DNA of 64,000 bases from positions 304,495 to 368,494 of the forward strand of contig NZ_JAFKDE010000006.1 of assembly GCF_017255295.1 (NCBI RefSeq). Reading direction: 5' to 3'. The notes beneath the pieces were generated by a model. It was not told the origin of the DNA and ran no database searches. It saw nothing but the letters and a program-made list of their open reading frames with translations. The position numbers and the translations under genes were made by a program. The DNA comes from Nitratireductor aquimarinus. Lineage in GTDB: Bacteria; Pseudomonadota; Alphaproteobacteria; Rhizobiales; Rhizobiaceae. Of the stretch, positions 7,619-16,338 are shown piece by piece (within the stretch, counting starts at the first letter, position 1; every line of letters starts with the position of its first letter).

Positions 7619-8710
7619 CTAACCACCGGCCCAGCGCGCCACCATACGGCTGATGGGTGGACCGGCCAGAAGCACAAAGAGAAAACGCGCCATCTGCACA
7701 GCCATGATGAAGGACAGATTGACGTTCTGGGAGGCGGCAGCCGCGATGATGGCGACCGAATCCATGCCACCGGGGCTCGTCGCCAGATAGGCGGTCAGCG
7801 GGTCGATGCCCCATTCCACATGCAGGAACCAGGCGAGCGCGCCGCAGAAGGCCATCAGCGCCACGATCGATATCACCACCTGCGGCAGCGCCTTGAAGGC
7901 GGTGCGCAGAAGCGCCCGGTCGAATTTCAGGCCGATGGTCCAGCCGACCATCATGTAAGCGCCCCCCATCAGCCATGGCGGAAGCTCCAGCGTCAGCCCG
8001 CCGCCCAGATGCACAACGGCACCGGCCAGCATGCCACCGAGAAAGAACGGTGCAGGCAGGCGCACCAATCGCCCGAACGCCCCGCCCACCATGGCGGTTG
8101 CCAGCGTGATGGCAAAGGCATTGAAGTCGATGGACGGGAACCAGACGGTCGCGGGAACCTCAACGCCCGACGTGTCCACCCACAGTCTGGCGATGACGGC
8201 GGCGGCCACGGTGACGAAAATCACCCGGAGATACTGCATGAAGGCCACAAGCCGCGCATCCGCGCCAAACGCGCCAGCCATCAGCACCATCGCCGTGGCC
8301 GCACCGGGCGCGGAGCCCCAGACCGCCGTGGTGCCGGGCAGGATCTTCCAGCGGCTGACGATGAAACCCAGAAAGCTGCTTGCCCCCACCGTCGCCACGA
8401 CGGCGATCAGAAGGATCGGCCAGATATCAACGAAGGAAGCGAGAATGGCCGGCTCCAACGAACCACCGATCAGAAGCCCGACCAGCGTCTGCGCGGCAGC
8501 GAAAACCAGCCCCGGAACGCGAATGCCCGCGCCGAGCGCGCCCGTTGTCACCGCCGCCAGCATCGGCCCGATGAGCAGCGCCGCTGGCATGGTTCCATAG
8601 AGCATCACGCCGGCAAACACCGCCGTGAGGCACACCAGAAAGAGCCACTGCAGAGCAGGCGTCAGCCGGGTAAGAGGGCCCTGGAAAGTTGCCTGCGGTG
8701 CGGTGTCCAT
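7619..8710 (-). CDS. AbrB-family integral membrane protein
   Basis: A 363-residue, very hydrophobic protein with about nine or ten membrane segments arranged as two similar halves. It matches the AbrB membrane family (the domain is named AbrB, and is often misannotated as ammonia monooxygenase or as a regulator). Repeated motifs are GTMPAALLIGPMLAA near residue 44 and the related GGMLAGAVVHLGGG in the second half, each a GxMLA-type loop. It is probably a transporter of unknown substrate. ATG at 8710 is preferred to a TTG at 8713. Confidence 0.75.
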   Translation of the reverse strand: MDTAPQATFQGPLTRLTPALQWLFLVCLTAVFAGVMLYGTMPAALLIGPMLAAVTTGALGAGIRVPGLVFAAAQTLVGLLIGGSLEPAILASFVDIWPILLIAVVATVGASSFLGFIVSRWKILPGTTAVWGSAPGAATAMVLMAGAFGADARLVAFMQYLRVIFVTVAAAVIARLWVDTSGVEVPATVWFPSIDFNAFAITLATAMVGGAFGRLVRLPAPFFLGGMLAGAVVHLGGGLTLELPPWLMGGAYMMVGWTIGLKFDRALLRTAFKALPQVVISIVALMAFCGALAWFLHVEWGIDPLTAYLATSPGGMDSVAIIAAAASQNVNLSFIMAVQMARFLFVLLAGPPISRMVARWAGG

Positions 8711-8819
8711 CAAACCATGCGTCCTGAATTCTTGCCATCACGGCATACAGGATTGCCGGGCTCAGGGAAATGAGCCAGACGCGGACACGCGGATGGCCGC
8801 CCCATTTACCCTTTTGGGA

Positions 8820-9701
8820 TCAGGCGAATTTCGCCTTGTGCGCGGGCTCCACATGGATGGTGACTTCAGCGCCCGGCTGCGATTTTTCAAGCGCGCCCTC
8901 GATGCGGTCACAAATGTGGTGCGCGACTTCAACCGTCATGTCGGACGGCACGACGAGATGGAACTCGATGAAGCGGGCGCGGCCTGCCTCGCGGGTTTTC
9001 AGGTCGTGAAATTCAAGCGCACCGACACTGTTTTCTTCAACGACCCGGTGAATTTCGGCCAGTTCCTCGGGCTCGACAGACACATCCATGAGCCCCTGCA
9101 CGGAATCCCCCACCAGATGCCAGCCGTGCCACAGAATGTTGACTGCAACGATCAGCGCCATCACCGGATCGAGCCACAGCCACCCGGTCACCACCGCCAG
9201 AACCAGACCGAAGATGACACCCGCCGAGGTGACGACGTCCGTCCACAGATGCTTGCCATCGGCAACCATGGCAGGCGAACGGGCCTTGCGCCCGGTCGAA
9301 ATGAGGAGCCACGCCCAGAGACCGTTGCCCACCGCTGCCAGCGCATTCACCAGAAGACCGGCCACCGGCGCTTCCAGCGCACGCGGCGCAAACAGTGCGG
9401 TCCATGCCTCGTGGATGATCAGAAGCGCTGCAACAACGATCAGAACGCCTTCGAGAACGGCGGAGAAATACTCCGCCTTGTGGTGCCCGAAGGGGTGATT
9501 GTCGTCTGCGGGGCGGTGCGCGATGCGCAGCGCATACCAGGCGACGAAGGAGGCCACCACATTGACCACCGATTCCATCGCGTCGGAAAACAACGCCACG
9601 GAATCGGTCAGCCACCACGCCGACAGTTTCAGCCCGAAAATGCCGAACGCCACCACGATGGACCATAGGGCAATACGCTGAAGATCACCGTTGGACGGCA
9701 T
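8820..9701 (-). CDS. Cation diffusion facilitator family transporter
   Basis: A 293-residue CDF antiporter, exporting divalent metals such as Zn, Fe, Mn or Co in exchange for protons at the inner membrane. Six helices are visible. The metal-site FSDAMESVVN helix lies near residue 40 and the partner DGKHLWTDVVTS (HxxxD) near 147. HPFGHHKAEYFSA is the family loop signature. The C-terminal cytoplasmic domain has EFHLVVPSDMTV and ends with a dimerisation HxE-type segment (TIHVEP). The ATG at 9701 has AAAGGAACC upstream. Metal specificity cannot be read from sequence. Confidence 0.9.
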   Translation of the reverse strand: MPSNGDLQRIALWSIVVAFGIFGLKLSAWWLTDSVALFSDAMESVVNVVASFVAWYALRIAHRPADDNHPFGHHKAEYFSAVLEGVLIVVAALLIIHEAWTALFAPRALEAPVAGLLVNALAAVGNGLWAWLLISTGRKARSPAMVADGKHLWTDVVTSAGVIFGLVLAVVTGWLWLDPVMALIVAVNILWHGWHLVGDSVQGLMDVSVEPEELAEIHRVVEENSVGALEFHDLKTREAGRARFIEFHLVVPSDMTVEVAHHICDRIEGALEKSQPGAEVTIHVEPAHKAKFA

Positions 9702-9771
9702 GGTGGTTCCTTTCAATCGACGTCCTGCCCCACCGGGCAGGACCTTCACAGGGCATTACATGCCGAATGTG

Positions 9772-11964
9772 TCAGGCTGCTTTCACCCGCGCCTTTCGCG
9801 GCAGATGCGCCACCACATTCTCGATCATGCGCATGCCGGCATTCTGTCCGAGCGTCATGATCGATTCGGGATGGAATTGCACGGCTGCAACCGGCTCATC
9901 CTCATGTTCGATGCCCATCACGACACCGTCATCCGTTTCGGCCGTGATCGTGAAGCTGGCAGGCAGACGCGCCGGATCGGCAAAGATCGAGTGATAACGC
10001 CCGACTGTCACTTCCGCAGGCAGGCCCGAGAAGACCAGGCTGTTGCCGCTGACACGGATGCGCGAAGGCTTGCCATGCATCGGTTCGGCAAGCTGTCGCA
10101 GCTCGCCGCCATAAGCTTCCACCAGCGCCTGCAGGCCAAGACAGACGCCAAAGACCGGCAACCCGCGCGCACGGCATTTGGCGATGGTGGCGCTACAGTT
10201 GAAGTCCTCCGGCCGTCCCGGCCCCGGCGAGAGCACGACCAGATCCGGCTCCACCCGGTCGAACACATCATCGGCAACGGGCGAGCGCACCGTCACCACA
10301 TCCGCGCCCGTCTGGCGGAAATAGTTGGCAAGCGTATGCACGAAGGAGTCCTCGTGATCGACAAGCAGGATCTTCACGCCCTCACCCACACGGGCGGTCG
10401 TGCGCATCTCGTTTTCCATATTGGTCTTCCCGGCATCGCGGATCGCCGACAGCATGGCCGACGCCTTGAGTTCCGTTTCGGCCTCTTCCTCCTGCGGATC
10501 GGAATCGAACAAAAGCGTGGCCCCCGCCCGCACCTCCGCCACACCATCCTTGATGCGGATCGTGCGCAGCGTCAGGCCGGTGTTCATGTCGCCATTGAAA
10601 TGCACCATGCCGATGGCCCCGCCATACCAGGCGCGCGGGCTCTTCTCGTTTTCCTCGATGAAGCGCATCGCCCACAGTTTCGGCGCGCCGGTCACGGTCA
10701 CGGCCCAGGCATGGCTCAGAAACGCATCGAACGCATCCATGCCCTCGCGCAGCCTGCCCTCAATGTGATCGACCGTGTGGATGAGGCGTGAATACATCTC
10801 GATCTGACGGCGACCGATGACACGCACCGAACCCGGCTCGCAGACACGGCTCTTGTCGTTGCGGTCGACATCCGAACACATGGTCAGTTCGGACTCGTCC
10901 TTCTTGGAGTTCAGAAGCTTGATGATCTGTTCGGCATCGGCAATGGCGTCATCGCCACGCTTGATGGTGCCGGAGATCGGGCAGGTCTCGACCCGCCGGC
11001 CATTGACCCGAACGAACATCTCCGGCGATGCGCCGATCAGAAATTCCTGCTCCCCCAGATTGATGAAGAAGGAATAGGGCGACGGGTTGATCTGCTTCAG
11101 CCGGCGCGAAATCTCTGAAGGACGGCGCTCGACGCGCTCCATGAACATCTGGCCGGGCACCACCTCGAAGAGGTCGCCGCGATGGAAGCTGTGCTTGGCC
11201 TTCTCGACAAGACGCGCATATTCGCCGGGCGTATGATCGCCACGCGGCGGCGCTTCCGCTGCTGGTTTGAATGTCTCGCGCGCGCCCTCACGCGGCAGAC
11301 CTTCAGTCGAAAACCCTTCGCCCGCATAGTCGTAGCGATCATGCCAGGCTTTTGCCGCATGATGGTCGACCACGAGAATTTCGTCCGGCAGGTAAAGCAC
11401 CAGATCGCGCTGGCTCTCCGGCCGGTTCAGGGTCTGCTTGATCGGGTCGAACTGGAAGGCGAGGTCATAGCCGAACGCGCCATAAAGGCCGAGATTGGAA
11501 TCCTGATCGGAATGGAAGAGTGCGGTAATCGCCCGCAGGACGGTGAAAACCGTCGGCGCGCGCGAACGCTCTTCCTCGGAAAACACGCGGTCAGGCTCGG
11601 CCACCGTCAGAGCAAGGCGCGTCTCGTCACGCTCGCGCACAGTCACCGTATCCAGTGCGGCAACCACATCGGCGATGATCGACAGCAGCGCCTTGCCGCG
11701 CGCGTTCAGCGCCTCGATCTTCATCGCGCGCCCACGCGCCGAGATCACCAGCGGCGGGTCGATGATGGCCGTATCCCAGCGCGTGTAGCGGCCCGGATAT
11801 TCGTAATTCGAGGAAAAGACCGCGCCACGACGCTCGTCCAGCGCATCGATATAGGCATCGATGGCGCCCGCATAGGCGGTCTCCACACGGCTTCGCGTGA
11901 TGGTGACGCCGCCCGCCGTCGCAAAACGCTCGGCGCCATTTTCCAGAACTTCCAGGCTCATCAT
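9772..11964 (-). CDS. trpE(G): Anthranilate synthase, fused TrpE-TrpG
   Basis: Makes anthranilate from chorismate and glutamine, the first step of tryptophan synthesis. The 730-residue protein joins a chorismate-binding TrpE part (about 1-520) to a glutamine amidotransferase part (about 535-730). The amidotransferase triad is complete: C608 in GVCLGLQ, and H698 and E700 in QFHPES. Fusion in this order is characteristic of rhizobia and relatives. AAAGGGAG lies directly upstream of ATGATG; the second ATG (11961) has the better spacing. The gene is controlled by the trpL attenuator at 12001-12117. Confidence 0.95.
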   Translation of the reverse strand: MMSLEVLENGAERFATAGGVTITRSRVETAYAGAIDAYIDALDERRGAVFSSNYEYPGRYTRWDTAIIDPPLVISARGRAMKIEALNARGKALLSIIADVVAALDTVTVRERDETRLALTVAEPDRVFSEEERSRAPTVFTVLRAITALFHSDQDSNLGLYGAFGYDLAFQFDPIKQTLNRPESQRDLVLYLPDEILVVDHHAAKAWHDRYDYAGEGFSTEGLPREGARETFKPAAEAPPRGDHTPGEYARLVEKAKHSFHRGDLFEVVPGQMFMERVERRPSEISRRLKQINPSPYSFFINLGEQEFLIGASPEMFVRVNGRRVETCPISGTIKRGDDAIADAEQIIKLLNSKKDESELTMCSDVDRNDKSRVCEPGSVRVIGRRQIEMYSRLIHTVDHIEGRLREGMDAFDAFLSHAWAVTVTGAPKLWAMRFIEENEKSPRAWYGGAIGMVHFNGDMNTGLTLRTIRIKDGVAEVRAGATLLFDSDPQEEEAETELKASAMLSAIRDAGKTNMENEMRTTARVGEGVKILLVDHEDSFVHTLANYFRQTGADVVTVRSPVADDVFDRVEPDLVVLSPGPGRPEDFNCSATIAKCRARGLPVFGVCLGLQALVEAYGGELRQLAEPMHGKPSRIRVSGNSLVFSGLPAEVTVGRYHSIFADPARLPASFTITAETDDGVVMGIEHEDEPVAAVQFHPESIMTLGQNAGMRMIENVVAHLPRKARVKAA

Positions 11965-12000
11965 ATGCTCCCTTTTTCAGGCATCGCCGGGAAGCGCAGA

Positions 12001-12034
12001 CAAAAATGGCCGCCCGGTTTTCACCTGCGGCCAT
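12001..12034 (-). terminator. trp attenuator terminator
   Basis: On the minus strand ATGGCCGC (12034-12027) pairs perfectly with GCGGCCAT (12013-12006) and is followed by TTTTG, a factor-independent terminator 37 bp before trpE(G). The first arm can alternatively pair with GCGGCCA at 12070-12064, just after the trpL stop codon, giving the antiterminator. Confidence 0.8.
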
Positions 12035-12072
12035 GGTCTTTCTTTACGCGCACACTGCACGGTTGGCCGCTG

Positions 12073-12117
12073 TTAGCGAACCCACCACCAGAGATTTGCG
12101 CAAGAAATCGTTGTCAT
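12073..12117 (-). CDS. trpL: trp leader peptide
   Basis: A 14-residue peptide, MTTISCANLWWWVR, with three consecutive tryptophan codons (TGG TGG TGG). It closely resembles the rhizobial trpL peptide in length and in its Trp-run position. Ribosome stalling at the Trp codons frees the sequence after the stop codon to form the antiterminator. In Sinorhizobium the corresponding attenuated RNA and peptide also act in trans. Its ATG overlaps the stop of the PAP2 gene as ATGA. A promoter-like sequence ends 6 nt upstream, so the transcript probably starts at the ATG itself. Confidence 0.9.
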   Translation of the reverse strand: MTTISCANLWWWVR

Positions 12118-12881
12118 GGCTTTTCCATAGCGTCCGCCGGGCTCTCGCGCAACTGGTTTCCCGCGCCATTCGCAAGCCTTTTGCCGCGATAAACCGCCAG
12201 CAGGCTGAGGCAAAGCCAGGTGAAGCTCGCCCAGGCAGCACCAAGCGCCCAACCCGCCGCAACGTCGCTTGGCCAGTGAACGCCAAGATAGACGCGGCTG
12301 ACGCCGACGATGAACGAAACGAACACCGCAACCGCCAGCACATAGAGCCTGACGCGCCAGTCGGGGAAGAAGCGGATAACGAGGGCCGCAAGCGTCAGAT
12401 AGGCCACCGTGGTGACCGTGGCGTGACCGCTTGGAAAACTTGCCGTGTGGATCACATCCAGATGCTCCACGATGTCAGGTCGCGGCCGCTCGTAATAGTG
12501 CTTGAGCAGGTAAGAGACGAGCGCACCGGAGCCCACGGAAAAGAGGGCGTAGAATGCCGCGCCATAGCGCCGCGTCACCACCAGAAGCCCCGTCACCACG
12601 AGAAGCGAAATGATGATGACCGGATAGCCGCCGATGGCGGTGATCTCCAGCGCGGTCTCCTCGAGCCATGGCGGCCCGATTGGATCGCCCGGATCTGCGG
12701 CAGTGCGCATCGAAAGCAGCACCCGCTCATCGAACGCCTTTATCTCGCCCTCGGCCACTTCATCGGCGATGGCGAGAAACACAAAGGAACCGACCGTCAG
12801 AACCAGAAGGAGCAGCGCGGGAGCCAGTGCCCTGCGCCTGCGCGAAACCCGCTGAAGGAAGCCTTCCGTCTCAACCGTCAT
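12114..12881 (-). CDS. PAP2-family membrane phosphatase
   Basis: A 255-residue phosphatidic-acid-phosphatase type 2 protein with about six membrane helices. The three catalytic motifs are all present: KHYYERPRPD, FPSGHATVTT and SRVYLGVHWPSDV. Likely reactions are dephosphorylation of lipid phosphates or undecaprenyl diphosphate on the periplasmic face of the inner membrane. The ATG at 12881 is preferred to a GTG at 12887. Its stop codon overlaps the start of trpL and its last codons hold the trpL promoter. Confidence 0.85.
   Translation of the reverse strand: MTVETEGFLQRVSRRRRALAPALLLLVLTVGSFVFLAIADEVAEGEIKAFDERVLLSMRTAADPGDPIGPPWLEETALEITAIGGYPVIIISLLVVTGLLVVTRRYGAAFYALFSVGSGALVSYLLKHYYERPRPDIVEHLDVIHTASFPSGHATVTTVAYLTLAALVIRFFPDWRVRLYVLAVAVFVSFIVGVSRVYLGVHWPSDVAAGWALGAAWASFTWLCLSLLAVYRGKRLANGAGNQLRESPADAMEKP
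12124..12152 (-). promoter_or_regulatory. Putative trpL promoter
   Basis: Minus strand TTGCGC, 17-bp spacer, TATGGA; the -10 hexamer ends 6 nt before the trpL ATG, which places the transcription start at about the A of the start codon. The promoter lies within the last codons of the PAP2 gene. Leaderless trpL transcription is described for Sinorhizobium meliloti. Confidence 0.55.
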
Positions 12882-12922
12882 ACCCACTCAACTCTCTCAA
12901 ACAGATGATCCTGCAATGGCTC

Positions 12923-13012
12923 GATGCCAACACAATGCCGGATGCCAACACGATGCCGGATGCCAACACGATGCCCGATGCCAACACGATGCCCGATGCC
13001 AACACGATGATT
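12923..13012. repeat. Five-copy 18-bp tandem repeat
   Basis: Five head-to-tail units of GATGCCAACACGATGCCS, with single-base differences, lie between the divergent PAP2 and site-2 protease genes. The last copy is imperfect. The unit length is a multiple of three and could encode DANTMP repeats, but the possible frame has no good start and lies in an intergenic region, so I treat it as non-coding. Confidence 0.85.
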
Positions 13013-13060
13013 GTCACCTAAATAAGGTATATACGGTTGTTGCCAACTGGAGCGACGTTC

Positions 13061-14197
13061 ATGGGCTGGTCTTTCAACATCGGAAAAATCGGTGGCACAG
13101 TGCTCAGGGTGCATGTCACCTTCTTCCTGCTGCTGGTCTGGATCTGGTTCATGCACTACCAGATCGGTGGAACGGCAGCCGCATGGGAAGGCGTTGCCTT
13201 CATCGTCGCGGTGTTCGCCTGTGTGGTCCTGCACGAATTCGGCCATGCGCTTGCCGCGCGCCATTACGGCATCAAGACACCGGACATAACGCTTCTGCCC
13301 ATTGGCGGGCTGGCGCGGCTGGAGCGCATGCCGGAAGAACCCCGGCAGGAGCTCGTGATCGCCATCGCCGGCCCGATGGTGAATGTGGTCATTGCCGCGC
13401 TCATCATCTTTGCACTTGGCGGCACAGCCGGCATCGAGCAGATGCTTCAGGTGGAAGATCCGCGCGCCGATTTTCTCGTACGGCTGGCCGGCGTGAACAT
13501 CTTTCTCGTCCTGTTCAACCTCATTCCCGCCTTCCCCATGGATGGCGGTCGCGTGCTGCGCGCGCTTCTGGCAACCCGACTGAGCTGGGCCAAAGCGACA
13601 CAGATCGCCGCCAATATCGGACAGGGCCTTGCCTTCCTGTTCGGTTTTCTGGGGCTGCTCTACAACCCGCTCCTCATCTTTATCGCCATCTTCGTCTATC
13701 TGGCGGCCTCGGCAGAGGCCCAGAACGCCCAGATCAAGAGCGTGGCCAACAGCGTTCTGGCGGGTGACGTGATGGTCACGAAATTCGCCACGCTGAGCCG
13801 CTCGGCCAGCATCGGCGAAGCCATCGACCTTCTGCTCGCCACCACACAGAACGAGTTCCCCGTGGTGGATGCACAGGGCCATCTGGAAGGGCTGATCACC
13901 CGTAACGACATGATCCGCGTGCTACGGGATGCGGGGCCGGACGCCCCAGCCGCAAGCGCCATGCGGGCCGGCCTTCCCACCATCCACAAACAGCAGAGCC
14001 TGACCGAGGGCGTGCGCCTGATGCAGGAAACACAGGCCCCCGCCGTGGCCGTTCTGGACAGTCATGAAAGGCTTGCAGGCCTCATCACCCATGAAACCAT
14101 CGGCGAGATGATCATGGTGCGCGCGGCAATGCCCGAGGGCTTTCGCTTTGCCGCCCTGCGGAAGCGAAACAGGCGCAACATGCAAGACCGGGCATAA
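13061..14197 (+). CDS. Site-2 protease family protein with two CBS domains
   Basis: A 378-residue M50 membrane metalloprotease. It has multiple membrane helices, the zinc motif HEFGH at residues 58-62, and a second-half FPMDGGRVLRALL providing the aspartate ligand. Two CBS modules follow from about residue 230 (AGDVMVTKFATLS; then ASAMRAGLPTIHKQQSL), which in related proteins sense adenine nucleotides. It resembles the CBS-containing Rip/SpoIVFB group, whose substrates are usually anti-sigma factors or membrane proteins. The ATG at 13061 has GGAGCG 8 nt upstream. The substrate is unknown. Confidence 0.9.
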   Translation: MGWSFNIGKIGGTVLRVHVTFFLLLVWIWFMHYQIGGTAAAWEGVAFIVAVFACVVLHEFGHALAARHYGIKTPDITLLPIGGLARLERMPEEPRQELVIAIAGPMVNVVIAALIIFALGGTAGIEQMLQVEDPRADFLVRLAGVNIFLVLFNLIPAFPMDGGRVLRALLATRLSWAKATQIAANIGQGLAFLFGFLGLLYNPLLIFIAIFVYLAASAEAQNAQIKSVANSVLAGDVMVTKFATLSRSASIGEAIDLLLATTQNEFPVVDAQGHLEGLITRNDMIRVLRDAGPDAPAASAMRAGLPTIHKQQSLTEGVRLMQETQAPAVAVLDSHERLAGLITHETIGEMIMVRAAMPEGFRFAALRKRNRRNMQDRA

Positions 14198-14329
14198 CAT
14201 GTCACCGCATGATGCATTTACCGAAACTGCCTTGACATCGCCCCGTCTGCGCACCACGTTTAACGCATGAGCACGAACCGAAAGCACATCTCCGTTCTTT
14301 TCCGGGTATGTCCCATTGCGGGATATTGA

Positions 14330-14366
14330 CCCCCGGTTCGGTGCTGTGCGCCTCCGAACCGAGGGG
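14330..14366. other. Stem-loop in the leader of the Rnk-like gene
   Basis: Inside the 300-bp gap 14198-14498, the segment CCCCCGGTTCGG (14330-14341) faces CCGAACCGAGGGG (14354-14366): an 8-bp perfect stem extended by four GC pairs after a one-base bulge. There is no T-run next to it, so it is not an obvious terminator. Apart from this and a TTGACA at about 14233 I see nothing else in the gap. It could be part of a structured 5' leader or a small RNA. Confidence 0.45.
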
Positions 14367-14498
14367 CGCGTTTCCGTCTTCCGATCGATAGATCGAGTTT
14401 GAACGGCGGAACGAAACTCAGGGCGCATCACTTAAAAATTCGAACTACAGTCGAAGCCTGACCGGCACGCACAGGAGTTGCGTGACCGCACTATTCGC

Positions 14499-14918
14499 AT
14501 GGACAAGCCAATGCAGCAGAAGACAGGGCGCAAGCCGAGCATCACGATTTCCCAGACCGACTATGATCGCCTCACCGGCCTCGCCGAAGCGCTGGAAGAT
14601 CGCAATCCCGAGGTGTCGGAAACCATGATGGCCGAACTCGACCGGGCGCGCGTCGTGCGCGACGGATCGCTCGCCGCCACCGTCGTGCGCATGGGTTCCA
14701 CCGTCGTCTACACAGCCGACGAAGGCCCCGAAAAGACCGTGACGCTGGTCTATCCCGGCGATGCCGACATCGAGAAGGGCCGCATTTCCATCACCACGCC
14801 GGTGGGCACTGCGCTTATCGGCCTCAAGGAAGGCCAGTCGATCAACTGGTCCGCACGCACCGGCCAGACCCACAAGCTGACGGTGGTGCGCGTGACGCAG
14901 GAAGAAAAAACCGCCTGA
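14499..14918 (+). CDS. Rnk/GreA-like RNA polymerase-binding protein
   Basis: A 139-residue protein of the Rnk type: an N-terminal short helical segment (QTDYDRLTGLAEALEDRNPEV) followed by a GreA/GreB C-terminal domain (MGSTVVYTADEGPEKTVTLVYPGDADIEKGRISITTPV, TALIGLKEGQ). Rnk proteins contact RNA polymerase like Gre factors but lack the long coiled coil; they were described as regulators of nucleoside diphosphate kinase. ATG at 14499 is chosen; AGGAG lies 24 nt upstream and an ATG at 14511 is an alternative. A related but shorter protein follows at 15145. Confidence 0.8.
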   Translation: MDKPMQQKTGRKPSITISQTDYDRLTGLAEALEDRNPEVSETMMAELDRARVVRDGSLAATVVRMGSTVVYTADEGPEKTVTLVYPGDADIEKGRISITTPVGTALIGLKEGQSINWSARTGQTHKLTVVRVTQEEKTA

Positions 14919-15009
14919 GCCACCAGCCCCGAGTTGGCGACCCCTGGTTGGAAAAATGACTGGTCCACATCACCGTTTCTTCACGGGACATCTCCTGACG
15001 GGAGCCTAG

Positions 15010-15039
15010 CCCCTGCGCCACAGCCTTTCGGCGCAGGGG
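15010..15039. other. Strong stem-loop between the two GreA/Rnk-like genes
   Basis: CCCCTGCGCC (15010-15019) pairs perfectly with GGCGCAGGGG (15030-15039) around a 10-nt loop. It is about 90 bp after the first gene and 105 bp before the second. No T-run follows on the plus strand. It could be a processing or folding element in a shared transcript. Confidence 0.45.
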
Positions 15040-15144
15040 GGCCGCTCGACCGATATTCAGTCTGCGCAGCCGCAGTGAGGCCGCGCGGGTTTGTTTGTTC
15101 GCGGTCTCCCGTCACGAAGCGCGGGAACCGCGTTGGAGATCGCC

Positions 15145-15675
15145 ATGTGGACCAGACAGGGTTGCATCCTCACCACCAAGGATTTCACCATCCTCGAATT
15201 CCTGCAGGAGCGCAGGCACAGGTTCAGCGAAGCCTATGCCACGCTTCTGCGCGCCAAGCTTGACGGGGCAACGGTCATCTTTCGCGAAGACGTGCCGGCG
15301 AATGTGACCACGCTCAACAGCCGCGTGCGCTACCGCATCAACGACGAAGCACCGCAGTCCCGCATCATCAGCCACGAGGAGCTGCAGGGCTTTGTCGGCC
15401 TGACGCTGCCCCTCACCACCCTGCGCGGTCTGGCGCTGCTCGGCCTTTCAGCGGGCGATACGCTCGTCCTGCCCCACGAAGGCGCGGACACGCCCGATCG
15501 CATCACGCTGGAAGAGGTGGTCTATCAGCCCGAATCCGCACGGCGAAAGATGGGTGCTTCATCGCAGCCACGGCCTGCCCTGCGGCTCGTTCACAGCGCA
15601 GATGCGCCGGCGATGGCGCAACCCACATTCATCGCACCGGGCGGTGATGACGATCCCGGTCCGAGCGCTGCTTGA
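15145..15675 (+). CDS. GreA/Rnk C-terminal-domain protein
   Basis: A 176-residue protein with a GreA/GreB C-terminal-like fold: FREDVPANVTTLNSRVRYRIND, then LPLTTLRGLALLGLSAGDT, matching the usual order of strand, basic loop and final GLxxGD motif. The last 50 residues are a proline- and alanine-rich tail without a recognised domain. The ATG at 15145 has GGAG 8 nt upstream. It lies downstream of the Rnk-like protein and may be its paralogue. Its role in transcription is inferred from the family only. Confidence 0.65.
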   Translation: MWTRQGCILTTKDFTILEFLQERRHRFSEAYATLLRAKLDGATVIFREDVPANVTTLNSRVRYRINDEAPQSRIISHEELQGFVGLTLPLTTLRGLALLGLSAGDTLVLPHEGADTPDRITLEEVVYQPESARRKMGASSQPRPALRLVHSADAPAMAQPTFIAPGGDDDPGPSAA

Positions 15676-15726
15676 CCCTCACGCAGCGTGAGAGATTGTC
15701 CCTCCTGTCCTGCGGAGGCGCGTGTG

Positions 15727-16299
15727 ATGAAAGAATGGACGGTCAGTGAACTGGCGAGGCTTGCCGGCATCTCGGTGCGGACGCTTCACCATTATGACGA
15801 GATCGGCCTTCTTGTCCCCGCACGCGTCGGCGAAAACCGCTATCGCCATTACGGTGAGGAGGAGCTGCTGCGCCCGCAGCACATCCTCCTTTACCGCGCG
15901 CTTGGACTGCCGCTCGATAAGATCGGCGCCATTCTCGACGATCCCCAATTCGATGGCCTGACGGCGCTTGCAAGGAATTCGTCGGGAAACAGGATCGATG
16001 ACCGGCAGATAGCAACCCGCATGCGGGATCTGGCCGGGATCGAAGCCAGCCTCGTCAAGGCAATGCAGGACGGCACGGTTCCCGAGGCACGCGCTCTCGA
16101 CACCGCGCTCGAGCGGCACCGGGCGTGGGTTTCAGACATGTGGAACAGGCCCTGCACGCCGACCGCCTATGCAGGTCTTGCCGATATCTACGAGAGCCAC
16201 CCCGACTTCGCCCAGCGCTATCAGACGCTGGGCAAGGGCTTTTCCAGATGGCTCCCCGCGGCCATGTGCGCCGGCGCAAGGCGCATGCCGGAAGCCTAA
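15727..16299 (+). CDS. MerR-family regulator with short TipA-like effector domain
   Basis: A 190-residue regulator. The MerR helix-turn-helix and wing are intact (WTVSELARLAGISVRTLHHYDEIGLL). The C-terminus resembles the TipAS drug-binding domain (CTPTAYAGLADIYESHPDFAQRYQTLGKGFSRWL). The region between (about residues 78-130) does not look like the usual dimerisation helix and the whole protein is shorter than the common 240-250 residues, so part of the effector domain may be lost or frame-altered. ATG at 15727 follows GGAGG. TipA-like proteins respond to thiopeptides and other drugs in relatives. Confidence 0.75.
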   Translation: MKEWTVSELARLAGISVRTLHHYDEIGLLVPARVGENRYRHYGEEELLRPQHILLYRALGLPLDKIGAILDDPQFDGLTALARNSSGNRIDDRQIATRMRDLAGIEASLVKAMQDGTVPEARALDTALERHRAWVSDMWNRPCTPTAYAGLADIYESHPDFAQRYQTLGKGFSRWLPAAMCAGARRMPEA

Positions 16300-16338
16300 C
16301 GCAAGTCCCCGAAAAGCGGAGATGCTCCAACGCAGGAC

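Noticed and set aside
7619..8710. AbrB-domain name taken as a transcription regulator
   Set aside because: The protein is a polytopic membrane protein; the name is historical and there is no DNA-binding domain.
12923..13012. Tandem repeat as a CRISPR array
   Set aside because: The units are contiguous 18-mers with no spacers and no cas genes nearby.
12668..13021. Possible protein with DANTMP repeats
   Set aside because: The frame overlaps the PAP2 gene in antisense, lacks a ribosome binding site and ends just after the repeat array.
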